This document shows positions 37,535-46,045 of a stretch of 58,065 nucleotides of DNA, in pieces. Under the pieces are notes generated by a model, which made no database searches, was not told the origin of the DNA, and saw nothing but the letters and a program-made list of their open reading frames with translations. Both the position numbers and the translations under genes were made by a program. Location of the stretch: positions 1 through 58,065 of the forward strand of contig CADEGR010000013.1 in the NCBI GenBank assembly GCA_902826935.1, read 5' to 3'. The stretch comes from an uncultured Alphaproteobacteria bacterium (GTDB lineage: Bacteria; Pseudomonadota; Alphaproteobacteria; Geminicoccales; Geminicoccaceae). How positions within the stretch are numbered: the first letter of the stretch is position 1; every line of letters begins with the position of its first letter.

Positions 37535-39685
37535 TCAGCCGACCCGATCGAGGCGGTGGTCAAGGGCAGTGGCCGCCAGCAAGCTGGCGAAGGCGGCCTG
37601 CGGCATTGGACGCTCGAACACATAGCCTTGGCCAAGCTCGCAGCCCAAGGCCCGCAAGGCCGCTGCCTGCTGTTCGGTTTCGACACCCTCGCCGACGATC
37701 GTCATGCCGAGGCTATGGCCGAGCGCGATGATGCCGCCGACCAGCTCGCCGGCGTCCGCGACGGTCCCCAGGTCATGCACGAAGCAGGCGTCGATCTTGA
37801 GCTCGCCAATCGGCAGCTGGCGCAGATAGCCGAGCGAGGAATAGCCGGTGCCGAAGTCGTCCAGCGACAAGCTCAAGCCGACGCTGCGCAGCTGCTCCAT
37901 CATGGCCTTGACCGTGGTTGCCTCGCTGTCGACGAACACCGATTCGGTAAGCTCGAGCTTGATCGCGCCGGCCGGCAGGCCGACCTCCTCGAACAGCGCC
38001 ATGGTGGCCTCGACGAAGCCGTCGCGGGCAAACTGCTCAGCCGAGACGTTGATCGAGATCGGCGGCACCGCCAGCCCTTGCGCCCGCCACAGCCGGGCCT
38101 GCCGGCAGGCCGTGCCCAGGACCCAGGCGCCCAGCCGGTGGATCAGGCCCGAGCGCTCGGCGACCGGCACGAACTCGGCCGGCGACACCCAGCCCTCGCC
38201 CTCGTGCCACCAGCGCAGCAGCGCCTCCGCGCCAGCAATCTGGCCGCTCGCAAGCTCGATCTGCGGCTGAAAGAACAGCTCCAGCAGATTGCCGTCGAGC
38301 GCCTGGCGCAACGCTGCCTCGAGATATTGCCGGCGCTGGATCGTCGCGTTCATGCGCGGCTCGAAGAAGCGGAAGAGATTGCGGCCGCCATCCTTGGCCT
38401 CGTACAGCGCAAGATCGGCGTGGCGCACCAGATCGGCCAGCTCCGTGCCGTCGCCCGGCGCCAGGGCGATGCCGATGCTGGTGGCGATGCTGGCCCGCTG
38501 GCCATCGAGGTCGAACGGGGTCCGGATGCTGTGCAAGATCCGCTCGGCGACCTGAATCACGGCCGCCGGCTCGGCCAGCTCGGCCAGCACGATCGCGAAT
38601 TCGTCGCCGCCCAGGCGGCACAAGCTGTCGCCCGGCCGCAAAATCTCCCGCAAGCGCTCGGCGACCTTGACCAGCAGGAGATCGCCGGCGTCATGGCCGA
38701 AGCCGTCATTGATCTCCTTGAAGCGGTCCAGGTCGAGCAGCAGCAAGGCAGTCGTGGCCTCGCTCAGGCCACGGCCGCGCAGCACCTGCTCGAAATGCTG
38801 GCGGAACAAGGCGCGATTGCCCAGGCCGGTCAGCGGATCGTAATAGGCCAGCTGCTGCAGCTCGGCCGTGACCTGACGGCGCTGATCCTCGAGCTCGCGG
38901 TTGCGGGCCAGGCTGTCCTTGAAGGCGACGATCGCCCGGGCGACCTGGCCGATCTCGTCGCCCCGGCTTTGCTCGATCACGGCGTGGCGCATGTCGCCGG
39001 CCGCCAGCCGATCGACCGCTGCCGCCATGTTGCGGATCGGCTGGGCAATGGTCCGGGCCGACAGCAGGGCGACCGCCAGAACCAGGATGACCAGGAGCAC
39101 GACCGCACCCGAAAATCTGATGCCGAGCTCGTGGAAGCGGGCGTCGATCTCGGCGCTGCGGGCCCCGAAGCGCCGCTCGGTATCGTCCTTGAGCCGTTCC
39201 GCCGCCGCGATCGCTTCAAGGAAAGGGGCTTCGGCGCCACGGGTCGCGGTCGAGCCCAAGAGCGGGCTGCGGCCGATCAACACCGCAGCCGTCCGCACGA
39301 TCTTGAGATAATGCTGGAGCGGCTCGCGGAGCCCGGCGAGGTCGCTGGCCCCAGTCCGGGTCATCCGGTCGAGGTGGACCGTGACATCGGTCATGCGCTG
39401 CTCGATCGAGTGCCGGATGCGGGCCAGCTCCGGCCCCTGGACGCGCAGCTGATGCCAGATCGAGAGCTTGTAGAGCTCGGCCTGGAGCTGGGCCAGATGG
39501 GTGGGCAGCTCGAGCGTGGTGGCATAGCTCTTGGCGAGCTCGTCAAAGGCCAAGGCGGTCTTGTGCTGCTCCCGATCGAAGGTCAGCCAGGCGGCGACCG
39601 CCAGCGTGAGCAGCGCCAGCAGGCCGACGCTTGGCGCGATCACGACCTTGAGCGCGATCGGCCGATCGGCGAACCAAGCCGTCAT
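37535..39685 (-). CDS. Membrane GGDEF-EAL protein (c-di-GMP synthase/phosphodiesterase)
   Basis: A 716-residue inner-membrane signalling protein: helix 1 at about residues 12-34, a periplasmic helical sensor (35-188), helix 2 at about 190-209, a HAMP domain (about 205-260), a GGDEF domain (275-440) and an EAL domain (460-710). The GGDEF signature is intact at 359-363 with the inhibitory RxxD site at 350-353. The EAL domain keeps E487-A-L, the Asn of INVSAEQF, Glu of LELTES, the DDFGTG pair, Lys of LKID, VGEGVET and GQGYVF, so both activities look possible. The ATG at 39685 is chosen because upstream in-frame sequence overlaps the Cache gene. Confidence 0.92.
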   Translation of the reverse strand: MTAWFADRPIALKVVIAPSVGLLALLTLAVAAWLTFDREQHKTALAFDELAKSYATTLELPTHLAQLQAELYKLSIWHQLRVQGPELARIRHSIEQRMTDVTVHLDRMTRTGASDLAGLREPLQHYLKIVRTAAVLIGRSPLLGSTATRGAEAPFLEAIAAAERLKDDTERRFGARSAEIDARFHELGIRFSGAVVLLVILVLAVALLSARTIAQPIRNMAAAVDRLAAGDMRHAVIEQSRGDEIGQVARAIVAFKDSLARNRELEDQRRQVTAELQQLAYYDPLTGLGNRALFRQHFEQVLRGRGLSEATTALLLLDLDRFKEINDGFGHDAGDLLLVKVAERLREILRPGDSLCRLGGDEFAIVLAELAEPAAVIQVAERILHSIRTPFDLDGQRASIATSIGIALAPGDGTELADLVRHADLALYEAKDGGRNLFRFFEPRMNATIQRRQYLEAALRQALDGNLLELFFQPQIELASGQIAGAEALLRWWHEGEGWVSPAEFVPVAERSGLIHRLGAWVLGTACRQARLWRAQGLAVPPISINVSAEQFARDGFVEATMALFEEVGLPAGAIKLELTESVFVDSEATTVKAMMEQLRSVGLSLSLDDFGTGYSSLGYLRQLPIGELKIDACFVHDLGTVADAGELVGGIIALGHSLGMTIVGEGVETEQQAAALRALGCELGQGYVFERPMPQAAFASLLAATALDHRLDRVG

Positions 39686-39746
39686 GGCGCGCCACCAGCG
39701 GCGCGGCAGGCTGGTCAACCAGAGGATCACCGCCGGCACACAGCCA

Positions 39747-40253
39747 TCAGAAGTCCTGGAACGCACCGGCGCAGAGCAGGCGCAGGCCATCTTCCAGCAT
39801 GAAGCAGCGATGGAAGCTGCGGGCGGCCTGGCCGGAACCCGGATGGGGGTAGAGCAGCTCGAACATGGCGGGGCCGCTGCCCTTGGCCGAGGCGAGCGCC
39901 AGATCAGGCCAGATACGACCTTCCAGATCGGCCATGCCGGCGACCTCCAGTCCGACCAGATCCGGATGGCCGGCATCGAACCAGGAGGTGCCGTTGATCG
40001 TGATGCCCCACAAATGCAGGCCGTTGGAGCGCCGGCTCCAGGGCGGCGCCATGAAGTCGCGCAATGCCGCATGCAGACCGACCGCGCGGATATGGTTCTC
40101 GCTGAGCGTCGCCAGCTCGTTCACGTCAGCCTGGATGCGCGCCACGTCGCTGCCAGCGATGCGGGCGTGCAGCTCCAGGATGCTGGCCGCCGCCGGTCCG
40201 CTCCAGGCGAACCAACCAGCCAGACCGAGCCGCAGCCATGTCCTCCAAGCCAT
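39747..40253 (-). CDS. Secreted single-domain Cache protein
   Basis: A 168-residue protein with an N-terminal signal peptide (WLRLGLAGWFAWSGPAAA) and one small Cache-type ligand-binding domain: DVNELATLSENHIRAVGLHAALRDFMAP, GLHLWGITINGTSWFDAGHPDLVGLEVAGMADLEGR, SGPAMFELLYPHPGSGQAARSFHRCFMLEDGLRLLCAGAF. Such proteins are periplasmic sensors for small molecules. It ends 61 nt before the GGDEF-EAL gene on the same strand, so the two are probably cotranscribed and may form a ligand-sensing pair. ATG at 40253. Confidence 0.75.
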   Translation of the reverse strand: MAWRTWLRLGLAGWFAWSGPAAASILELHARIAGSDVARIQADVNELATLSENHIRAVGLHAALRDFMAPPWSRRSNGLHLWGITINGTSWFDAGHPDLVGLEVAGMADLEGRIWPDLALASAKGSGPAMFELLYPHPGSGQAARSFHRCFMLEDGLRLLCAGAFQDF

Positions 40254-40332
40254 GCAACCTCCACGCCGCCACCCTGCAGCCGACCGACTCTGCCCCAGAT
40301 TGATGAATTTCGAGTTAAGCAGCCGGCAGCGA

Positions 40333-41376
40333 TCAGGCCCGCGCCCGATCGAGCGCCTGACGATAGCGCTCGGCATCCCAGTTCAGGAGGGCGGCCTCGT
40401 CGGCGGTGCCAAGATAAGCGAGCTGGGCCGAGGCCGGCAGCCGGCCCAGCACCAGGCTCAGGCACAAGGCGAGCTCGTCGGCGCTGGCGGTGCTGCCCGC
40501 CGGCACGAGGACGCCAGCCCCTGGCCGGATGAACAGCTTCTGGCCGCGTGCTGAGGCGCGCGCGACGGCCGCGGCGGCCGCCGGGCCGGTCAGCGTGGCC
40601 GGCAGCATGGCCGCGGCGGGGCCGAGGAAGATCACGTGGTCAGGGTAGAGCGAGCCAGCCATGGCGGCCTGCTGCCAGGGTTCGTGGGCGGCCAGCTGAT
40701 GGGCCAGCTCATGGCTGACCGGGCGCAGGCCAAGGGCGGCGCCCAGATCGGCGAGCGGGGACGGATCGATTGGGCGGACTGGCTGGGCCGGCGCATCGAG
40801 CCGCTGCTCGACCGCGGCCAGCAGCGCGGCCGCCGCGGCGATGCTCTCGGCGCCAACCACCAGGCCATGATTGCCGAGCACCACGATGTCGACCGGCTGC
40901 CGCGCGCGCTGCTCGGCCAGCGCCAAGGTCAGCGGCAGGCCGGGCTGGCGGTATGGCAGGAAGGCCCAGGCCAGGCCGGCAAGGCGCCGGCCGAGCTCGG
41001 TTTCGGCATCGGCGCGGATCGCGAGCGCGATGGTCCGGACCGAATGGGTATGGACCACGATCGGGTGCGGCAGCAGGGCATGCAGCGTGGTCTCGATCGA
41101 GGGCCGCAGGCCGGCCGGATTGAGCTCGGCCACGACCGCGCCGGTGACCGGATCGGCGGCGCCGGCCTCGATCCCGGCCAGCACCGGCGCCAGGCGGACC
41201 GGCACGAAGCTCGGCCGCTGGTCGGCCTCGGCCAGCCACAGGCCCGAGGCTTTGACCCAGAGGAGGCCTGCCTCCTTGAGCGAGGTGTTGCCGCCGGCCG
41301 CCTGGACCTGCTCGGGATCGCGGCCGAGGCGGGCCGAGAACGCCGCCAGCTCGGCGAGCGCGGCGGGTGGCGTCAT
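40333..41376 (-). CDS. Class II aldolase/adducin family protein (RhaD-like aldolase domain)
   Basis: A 347-residue zinc aldolase related to the aldolase half of the RhaD aldolase-dehydrogenase fusions: LGRDPEQVQAAGGNTSLKEAGLLWVKASGLWLAEA, zinc histidines in HPIVVHTHSVRTIAL and VLGNHGLVVGAE, and a C-terminal part with YPDHVIFLGPAA. The short-chain dehydrogenase half of the fusions is missing. Expected reaction is retro-aldol cleavage of a ketose-1-phosphate to DHAP and an aldehyde. The ATG at 41376 overlaps the kinase stop (ATGA), implying 1:1 expression with that kinase. Last gene of the operon. Confidence 0.8.
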   Translation of the reverse strand: MTPPAALAELAAFSARLGRDPEQVQAAGGNTSLKEAGLLWVKASGLWLAEADQRPSFVPVRLAPVLAGIEAGAADPVTGAVVAELNPAGLRPSIETTLHALLPHPIVVHTHSVRTIALAIRADAETELGRRLAGLAWAFLPYRQPGLPLTLALAEQRARQPVDIVVLGNHGLVVGAESIAAAAALLAAVEQRLDAPAQPVRPIDPSPLADLGAALGLRPVSHELAHQLAAHEPWQQAAMAGSLYPDHVIFLGPAAAMLPATLTGPAAAAAVARASARGQKLFIRPGAGVLVPAGSTASADELALCLSLVLGRLPASAQLAYLGTADEAALLNWDAERYRQALDRARA

Positions 41377-42656
41377 GTCGGACCTGCGGGCCATGGCGTC
41401 ATCGCGAGCAGGGCGGCGCCGTGGGCCGCCTCGGTGCTGCAGGGCGGCAGCATCGGCACGCCGAGCCGAGCGGCGCGGATCCTGGTCCAGGCCTCGTTGG
41501 CGGCGCCGCCGCCGACGCTGCGCAGCGAGCGCAAGGCCGGGGCCCCGAGGGCTTGCAGGCGGGCATAGGCCTCGGCTTCCACGTCCGCGATGCCTTCCAG
41601 CAAGCCTTGCAGGAAGCGCGCATCGTCGGCAGGCCGGGCCGGCTCGAAGCGGAGCGCCGGGTCGGCGATCGGGAAGCGCTCGCCGATGCCGGGCAAGGGG
41701 TGCCAATGGAAGCCGGTCGGCTGATCGGGTCGCAAGGCGGGGGTCAGCCGGACGATGTCGGCGGTGCCGAAGAAGCGCAAGAGAGCCTGGCCGCCACTGT
41801 TGGAGGCGCCGCCCGCCAGCCAGCGCTCGCCCAGGCGATGGCTGTAGACGCCGAACTCGGGCGCGAAGACCGGCCGGTCGGAGAGCAGCTTGATGGTCAA
41901 GGTCGAGCCGAGGGCGCTGACCCCCTCGCCGACCTGCTCGGCGCCGGTGGCGAGGAAGGAGGCGCAACCGTCGGTGGTGCCGGCAATGACTTGGGCGGTG
42001 GCTGGCAGGCCGAGCGCGCGGGCGACATCGGGGTCGAGCGGGCCGAGCGGCCGGCCCGGCGGCACCACTTCGGGCAGCAGCGAGCGGCGGACGGCCAGCT
42101 GATCCAGCCAGTCAGGCCAGCGACGCGCGACCGGGTCGTAGCCGAGCTTGAGCGCGTTGTTCTCGTCGCTCGTGCCGAACCGGCCGAGCAGCCGGCCGGC
42201 GATCCAGTCGGCCTGATGCAGCGCATGGCGCGCGGCGGGGTGGGCGGCTTGGAGCAGCACAAGGCGAGCCAGGGGCGAGGTGGCGCCGTGGGCGCCGCTC
42301 TCGGGCGGGGCGACGGCCGCGATGCGCGCCGCCAACGCCTGGCCGCTGCGGTCGTGGTACATCAGCGCCGGAGCCAGCGGCGTGCCGGCTGCATCGGTCA
42401 GGAGCAGCGTGCCCGAGGTGCCGTCGACGGCGAGTGCGCGCAGGTCCCGGAGCGCGCCGGTGCGGCCAAGCTCGGCGCAGACCGCATGCACGGCCTGCCA
42501 CCAGATCTCGGGATCCTGGCTGATCGAGCCCGCCTGCTCCAGCGGCGCCGGCATCGGCACGCTTGCCTGCGCCCGCGGCTGGCCGGCGTCGTCCAGGACG
42601 ATGCCGCGCACGCCCGAGGTGCCGATGTCGAGGCCGAGATAGCAGGCGGCGGCCAT
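41373..42656 (-). CDS. FGGY-family carbohydrate kinase, D-ribulokinase-like
   Basis: A 427-residue sugar kinase with the FGGY actin-like fold: phosphate-1 loop YLGLDIGTSGVRGIVLDD, AVDGTSGTLLLTD, PALMYHDRSGQALA, SDENNALKLGYDP, IAGTTDGCASFLATGA, ALGSTLTIKLLSDRPV, GVYSHRLGERWLAGGASNSGGQAL and GGGAANEAW. These blocks resemble the short cyanobacterial/plant kinases (SePSK, AtXK-1) that phosphorylate D-ribulose, rather than E. coli xylulokinase. Likely makes a ketose phosphate for the coupled aldolase. Substrate assignment is inference. Confidence 0.82.
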   Translation of the reverse strand: MAAACYLGLDIGTSGVRGIVLDDAGQPRAQASVPMPAPLEQAGSISQDPEIWWQAVHAVCAELGRTGALRDLRALAVDGTSGTLLLTDAAGTPLAPALMYHDRSGQALAARIAAVAPPESGAHGATSPLARLVLLQAAHPAARHALHQADWIAGRLLGRFGTSDENNALKLGYDPVARRWPDWLDQLAVRRSLLPEVVPPGRPLGPLDPDVARALGLPATAQVIAGTTDGCASFLATGAEQVGEGVSALGSTLTIKLLSDRPVFAPEFGVYSHRLGERWLAGGASNSGGQALLRFFGTADIVRLTPALRPDQPTGFHWHPLPGIGERFPIADPALRFEPARPADDARFLQGLLEGIADVEAEAYARLQALGAPALRSLRSVGGGAANEAWTRIRAARLGVPMLPPCSTEAAHGAALLAMTPWPAGPT

Positions 42657-42668
42657 GGCTGGCGGGCC

Positions 42669-44207
42669 TCAGGCGGAGAGCTTGGCAGGCGCAGGCTGCG
42701 CCGGCAGCTGGGCGAGCCAGGCGCTGAAGGCCGCACGCTCCTCGGGCGACAGCCTGAGCTCGTGCTTGGTGCGCCGGCGCAGGATGTCGGTCGCGCTGCG
42801 CGCCCATTCATGCTCGAGCAGATAGCGGGCTTCCTGCTCATAGAGCAGACCGCCGAAATGCTGGCCGAGGTCGGCCAGCTGGGCAGCACCGGCCAGGAGC
42901 CGCTCAATCCGGCTGCCATAGGCCCGGGCATAGTGGCGGGCGAGCGGGCGCGGCAGCCAGGGCCAGCGGGTCCAGACGCCGGCTTCGAAGCTCTCGAAAT
43001 CAGCCCCCGGCAGATCGCCGCCGGGCAAGGTGGCGCCGACCGTCCAGGCCTTGCCCATCTGCGGAAAGAAGGGTGCCAGGCGGTCGAGCGCATGCTCGGC
43101 GAGCTTGCGATAGGTCGTGATCTTGCCACCGAAGGCCGAGAGCAGAGGGGCTTTCTGCTGGTCGCCATCCAGCTCGAACACGTAGTCGCGGGTCACGGCC
43201 GAGGGGTTGGCCGCGTCGTCGTCATAGAGCGGTCGGACGCCGGCGAAGCTCGCCAAGACGTCGGCGCGGGTCAGCTTGGCCTTGAAGTAGCGATTGAGGA
43301 TGCCGAGCAGATAGGCGATCTCGGCCTCGTCGGCGGCAACCTCCTCCGGCGGACCGTCATAGGGGATGTCGGTGGTGCCGATCAGGGTCAGATCGCCCTG
43401 ATAGGGATTGACGAAGATCAGGCGCTTGTCGGTGTTCTGGAGGACATAGGCGTGCTGCCCGTCCCAGAACTTGCGGGTGACGATGTGGCAGCCCTTGACC
43501 AGGCGGACATGGCGCCGGCTGGCCACGTCCTGGACCTTGCCCAGGACCGCCTCGACCCAGGGACCGGCGGCGTTGACCAGGGCGCGCGCCTGGACCACCG
43601 CCTGGCCGCCCTCGGCATGGGCCAGCTCGACCCGCCACATGCCATCGACCCGGCGGGCGCCGGCGAAGGCGGTCCGGGTCAGGATCCGGGCGCCGCGCTC
43701 GGCGGCATCGAGCGCCGAGAGCACGACCAGGCGGGCGTCGTCGACCCAGCAGTCGGAATATTCGAAGGCGCGCCGGAAGGTCGGCCGGATCGCCGCGCCC
43801 TCCAGATCGCGCCGCAGATCGAGCGTGCGGGTGCCGGGCAGCTTCTGCCGGCCGCCCAGATGGTCGTACAGCCACAAGCCCAGGCGGATCAGCCAGATCG
43901 GGCGCTGCTCCGGGCTGTGCGGCAGGACCATGCGCATCGGCCAGACGATATGCGGGGCGGCCTTGAGCAGCACCTCGCGCTCGATCAGCGCCTCGCGCAC
44001 CAGCCGGAACTCGTAGTACTCCAGGTAGCGCAGGCCGCCGTGGATATACTTGCCGCTGCGCGAGGAGGTGCCTTCCGCGAGGTCGTCCTTCTCGCACAGC
44101 AGCACGCTCAGGCCGCGACCGGCGGCATCGCGCGCGATGCCCGCCCCGTTGATGCCGCCGCCGATGACCACGAGATCGTAGAGGGCGTGCTCGCTGTTGG
44201 CCGCCAT
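42669..44207 (-). CDS. glpD: FAD-dependent glycerol-3-phosphate dehydrogenase family protein (GlpD/EryB-like)
   Basis: A 512-residue peripheral membrane flavoprotein. The FAD motif is LVVIGGGINGAGIARDAAGRG; GTSSRSGKYIHGGLRYLEYYEFRLVREALIEREVLLKAAPHI and TDIPYDG follow, with the C-terminal GlpD domain including FGGKITTYRKLAEHALD. GlpD oxidises glycerol-3-phosphate to DHAP and passes electrons to quinone; the erythritol enzyme EryB is a close relative acting on a longer polyol phosphate. Here it is inside the polyol operon, between a class II aldolase and a kinase, with no glpK or glpR, so a polyol phosphate other than glycerol-3-phosphate is plausible. Confidence 0.88.
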   Translation of the reverse strand: MAANSEHALYDLVVIGGGINGAGIARDAAGRGLSVLLCEKDDLAEGTSSRSGKYIHGGLRYLEYYEFRLVREALIEREVLLKAAPHIVWPMRMVLPHSPEQRPIWLIRLGLWLYDHLGGRQKLPGTRTLDLRRDLEGAAIRPTFRRAFEYSDCWVDDARLVVLSALDAAERGARILTRTAFAGARRVDGMWRVELAHAEGGQAVVQARALVNAAGPWVEAVLGKVQDVASRRHVRLVKGCHIVTRKFWDGQHAYVLQNTDKRLIFVNPYQGDLTLIGTTDIPYDGPPEEVAADEAEIAYLLGILNRYFKAKLTRADVLASFAGVRPLYDDDAANPSAVTRDYVFELDGDQQKAPLLSAFGGKITTYRKLAEHALDRLAPFFPQMGKAWTVGATLPGGDLPGADFESFEAGVWTRWPWLPRPLARHYARAYGSRIERLLAGAAQLADLGQHFGGLLYEQEARYLLEHEWARSATDILRRRTKHELRLSPEERAAFSAWLAQLPAQPAPAKLSA

Positions 44208-44247
44208 GGGTTCCTGCCGTGTGGTTGAAACGAGCCGCGCCGGCCGG

Positions 44248-44994
44248 TCAGCTGGCCTTCTTCAGCTTGCGGCGCGGCTTGTCCTCCAGCTTGGCCGCGG
44301 CGGGCTTCGCCCCCTTGAGCTTGGCCGGCTTCGCCTCGCCTTTCGGCTGCAGGCCGTAGGACTTGAAGCTCTCCTTGACCCGCATGATCTCGTCGTCCGG
44401 CAGCAGAACCGGGCCGCCGATCGACAAGGTCAGGTAGTATTGCCGGGCGATCGTCTCCAGCTCGACCGCCAGCCACATCGCCTTGGCGAGATTGGCGCCG
44501 GTCGCGATCATGCCGTGATTGGCGAGCAGGCAGCAGGTCCGGTCTTCGAGCGCCTTCAACGCCTCGACGGAGAGCTCCTTGGTGCCGTAGGTGGCGTAGC
44601 CCGAGCAGCGGATGCTGGGGCCGCCGGCGGCCGCGATCATGTAGTGGCAGGCCGGGATCTCCTTGCGCGCCATGGCGAGCACGGTGGCGTAGGTCGCATG
44701 GGTGTGGACGATGGCGCCGACCTCGGGCCGGGCGCGGGTGATGTCCAGATGGAAGCGCCATTCGGTCGAGGGGGCGAGCGGCCCCTGCCACGCACCGTAC
44801 TTGCCTTCGAGCGGCATGGCCGCCAGATCCTCGGGCTGCATCTCGTCATAGGGCACGCCGGACGGCGTGATCAGCATGCGGTCGCCCGAGCGCGCGCTGA
44901 TATTGCCGGAGGTGCCCTGGTTGATGCCCATCGCGTTCATGCGCCTTGCCGCTTCGACGATGCTGCGGCGCAGCTGGGTTTCCTGGTCGGCCAT
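44248..44994 (-). CDS. Class II aldolase (L-fuculose-phosphate aldolase-like)
   Basis: A 248-residue zinc aldolase of the FucA/AraD family: INQGTSGNISARSGDRMLITPSGVPYDEM (phosphate site), EWRFHLDITRARPEVGAIVHTHATYATVLAMAR (HTH zinc ligands), CCLLANHGMIATGANLAKAMWLAVELETIARQY (third zinc His). The last 30 residues form a Lys/Ala/Pro-rich tail (nine Lys, two Arg) not found in FucA. Likely cleaves a ketose-1-phosphate into DHAP and an aldehyde. It lies 10 nt after the dehydrogenase and 40 nt before glpD. ATG at 44994. Confidence 0.86.
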   Translation of the reverse strand: MADQETQLRRSIVEAARRMNAMGINQGTSGNISARSGDRMLITPSGVPYDEMQPEDLAAMPLEGKYGAWQGPLAPSTEWRFHLDITRARPEVGAIVHTHATYATVLAMARKEIPACHYMIAAAGGPSIRCSGYATYGTKELSVEALKALEDRTCCLLANHGMIATGANLAKAMWLAVELETIARQYYLTLSIGGPVLLPDDEIMRVKESFKSYGLQPKGEAKPAKLKGAKPAAAKLEDKPRRKLKKAS

Positions 44995-45004
44995 CGCTAA
45001 CTCC

Positions 45005-46045
45005 TCAGCAGGGATTGAGCACGGACGCACCGCGCAGCCAGCGGCCGACATCGGCGGCGATCAGCTCGGCCGCGACCTTGACCGTCTTCAAGGAGGCGCC
45101 GGCGATATGCGGGGTGAGCGTGACGTTGGGCAGGCGCAGCAAGGGCGCATCGGCCGGCGGCGGCTCCTGCCAGAAGGTCTCGAGCATGGCGCCGCGCAGA
45201 TGGCCGGAAACCAGCGCCTGGTGGAGGGCGCCGTAGTCGACCATGGGCCCGCGCGCGGTGTTGATGAAATAGCTGCCCGGCTTCATGCGCGCGAACTGGG
45301 CGGCGCCCAGAAAGCCGGTGGTCTCGGGCGTGACCCGGGCGTGCAGCGAGACGACGTCGGCCTGCGCCAGCAGCTCGTCTAGGGGCACCGCCTGGACGCC
45401 ATCGGCCTGGTCGGCGGCGCTGAGCGGGACATAGGGGTCGGCGACCAGGATCCGACAGCCGAAGGGCTTCAAGAGGCGGACCACCTTGGTGCCGATATGG
45501 CCATAGCCGATCAGGCCGACGGTCAGCTCGGACAGCTCCTCGCCGGTCCGGTCGGCACGGTAGAGATCGCCGCGCCAGATGCCTTGCGACAGCGAGCTGT
45601 GGCCCAGGGTGATCAGCCGCGTCTCGGCGAGGATCGCGCCGATCGTGAACTCGGCGACCGCGCTGGCGTTGCGGCCGGGCGCGTTGACCACGGCGACGCC
45701 CCGGGCGCGCGCCGCGGCCATGTCGATATTGACCGGCCCGCCGCGCGACACGCCGATCAGCTTGAGCTTGGGCAGCTGCGCCAGCATGCCGGCCGAGACC
45801 GGCGCCAGATGGGTCACCAGGATGGCCGCCTCGCCGATCACCGCCACCAGCTCCTCGGGCTCGCCCAGATATTCCTTGAGGCCGGCGAGCGGGCTGTCGG
45901 CGGGTGCCTGGTTGACGAACGGCGTGTCCGGCCAGTCCAGGGTGTGCTCGCGGATCTCGAGCTGGGGATCGGCCAGCTGGCGGAGCGCGGCGCTGAAGCG
46001 GTCGGGCAGCATGAACCGGTCGCCGATGACCACGACCTCAACCAT
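45005..46045 (-). CDS. D-2-hydroxyacid dehydrogenase (SerA-like) of the polyol operon
   Basis: A 346-residue NAD-dependent dehydrogenase: LIGVSRGGPVNIDMAAARARGVAVVNAPGRNASAVAEFTIGAIL, Rossmann motif VGLIGYGHIGTKVVRLL, the catalytic Arg in INTARGPMVDY and His in LTPHIAGASLKT. It resembles phosphoglycerate-dehydrogenase-like enzymes found in sugar loci. In this operon it might reduce or oxidise a small hydroxyacid derived from the aldolase product (for example glyoxylate/glycolate), which is speculation. The ATG at 46045 overlaps the end of the upstream kinase gene by 8 nt. Confidence 0.84.
   Translation of the reverse strand: MVEVVVIGDRFMLPDRFSAALRQLADPQLEIREHTLDWPDTPFVNQAPADSPLAGLKEYLGEPEELVAVIGEAAILVTHLAPVSAGMLAQLPKLKLIGVSRGGPVNIDMAAARARGVAVVNAPGRNASAVAEFTIGAILAETRLITLGHSSLSQGIWRGDLYRADRTGEELSELTVGLIGYGHIGTKVVRLLKPFGCRILVADPYVPLSAADQADGVQAVPLDELLAQADVVSLHARVTPETTGFLGAAQFARMKPGSYFINTARGPMVDYGALHQALVSGHLRGAMLETFWQEPPPADAPLLRLPNVTLTPHIAGASLKTVKVAAELIAADVGRWLRGASVLNPC

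Noticed and set aside
37535-40072. 845-residue version of the GGDEF-EAL protein
   Set aside because: The extra N-terminus overlaps the Cache gene in another frame and lacks any domain; the ATG at 39685 starts just before the first membrane helix.
41367-44228. 953-residue plus-strand open frame opposite the kinase, glpD and aldolase genes
   Set aside because: GC-rich shadow of glpD and the D-ribulokinase-like gene; composition is low complexity and no family is seen.
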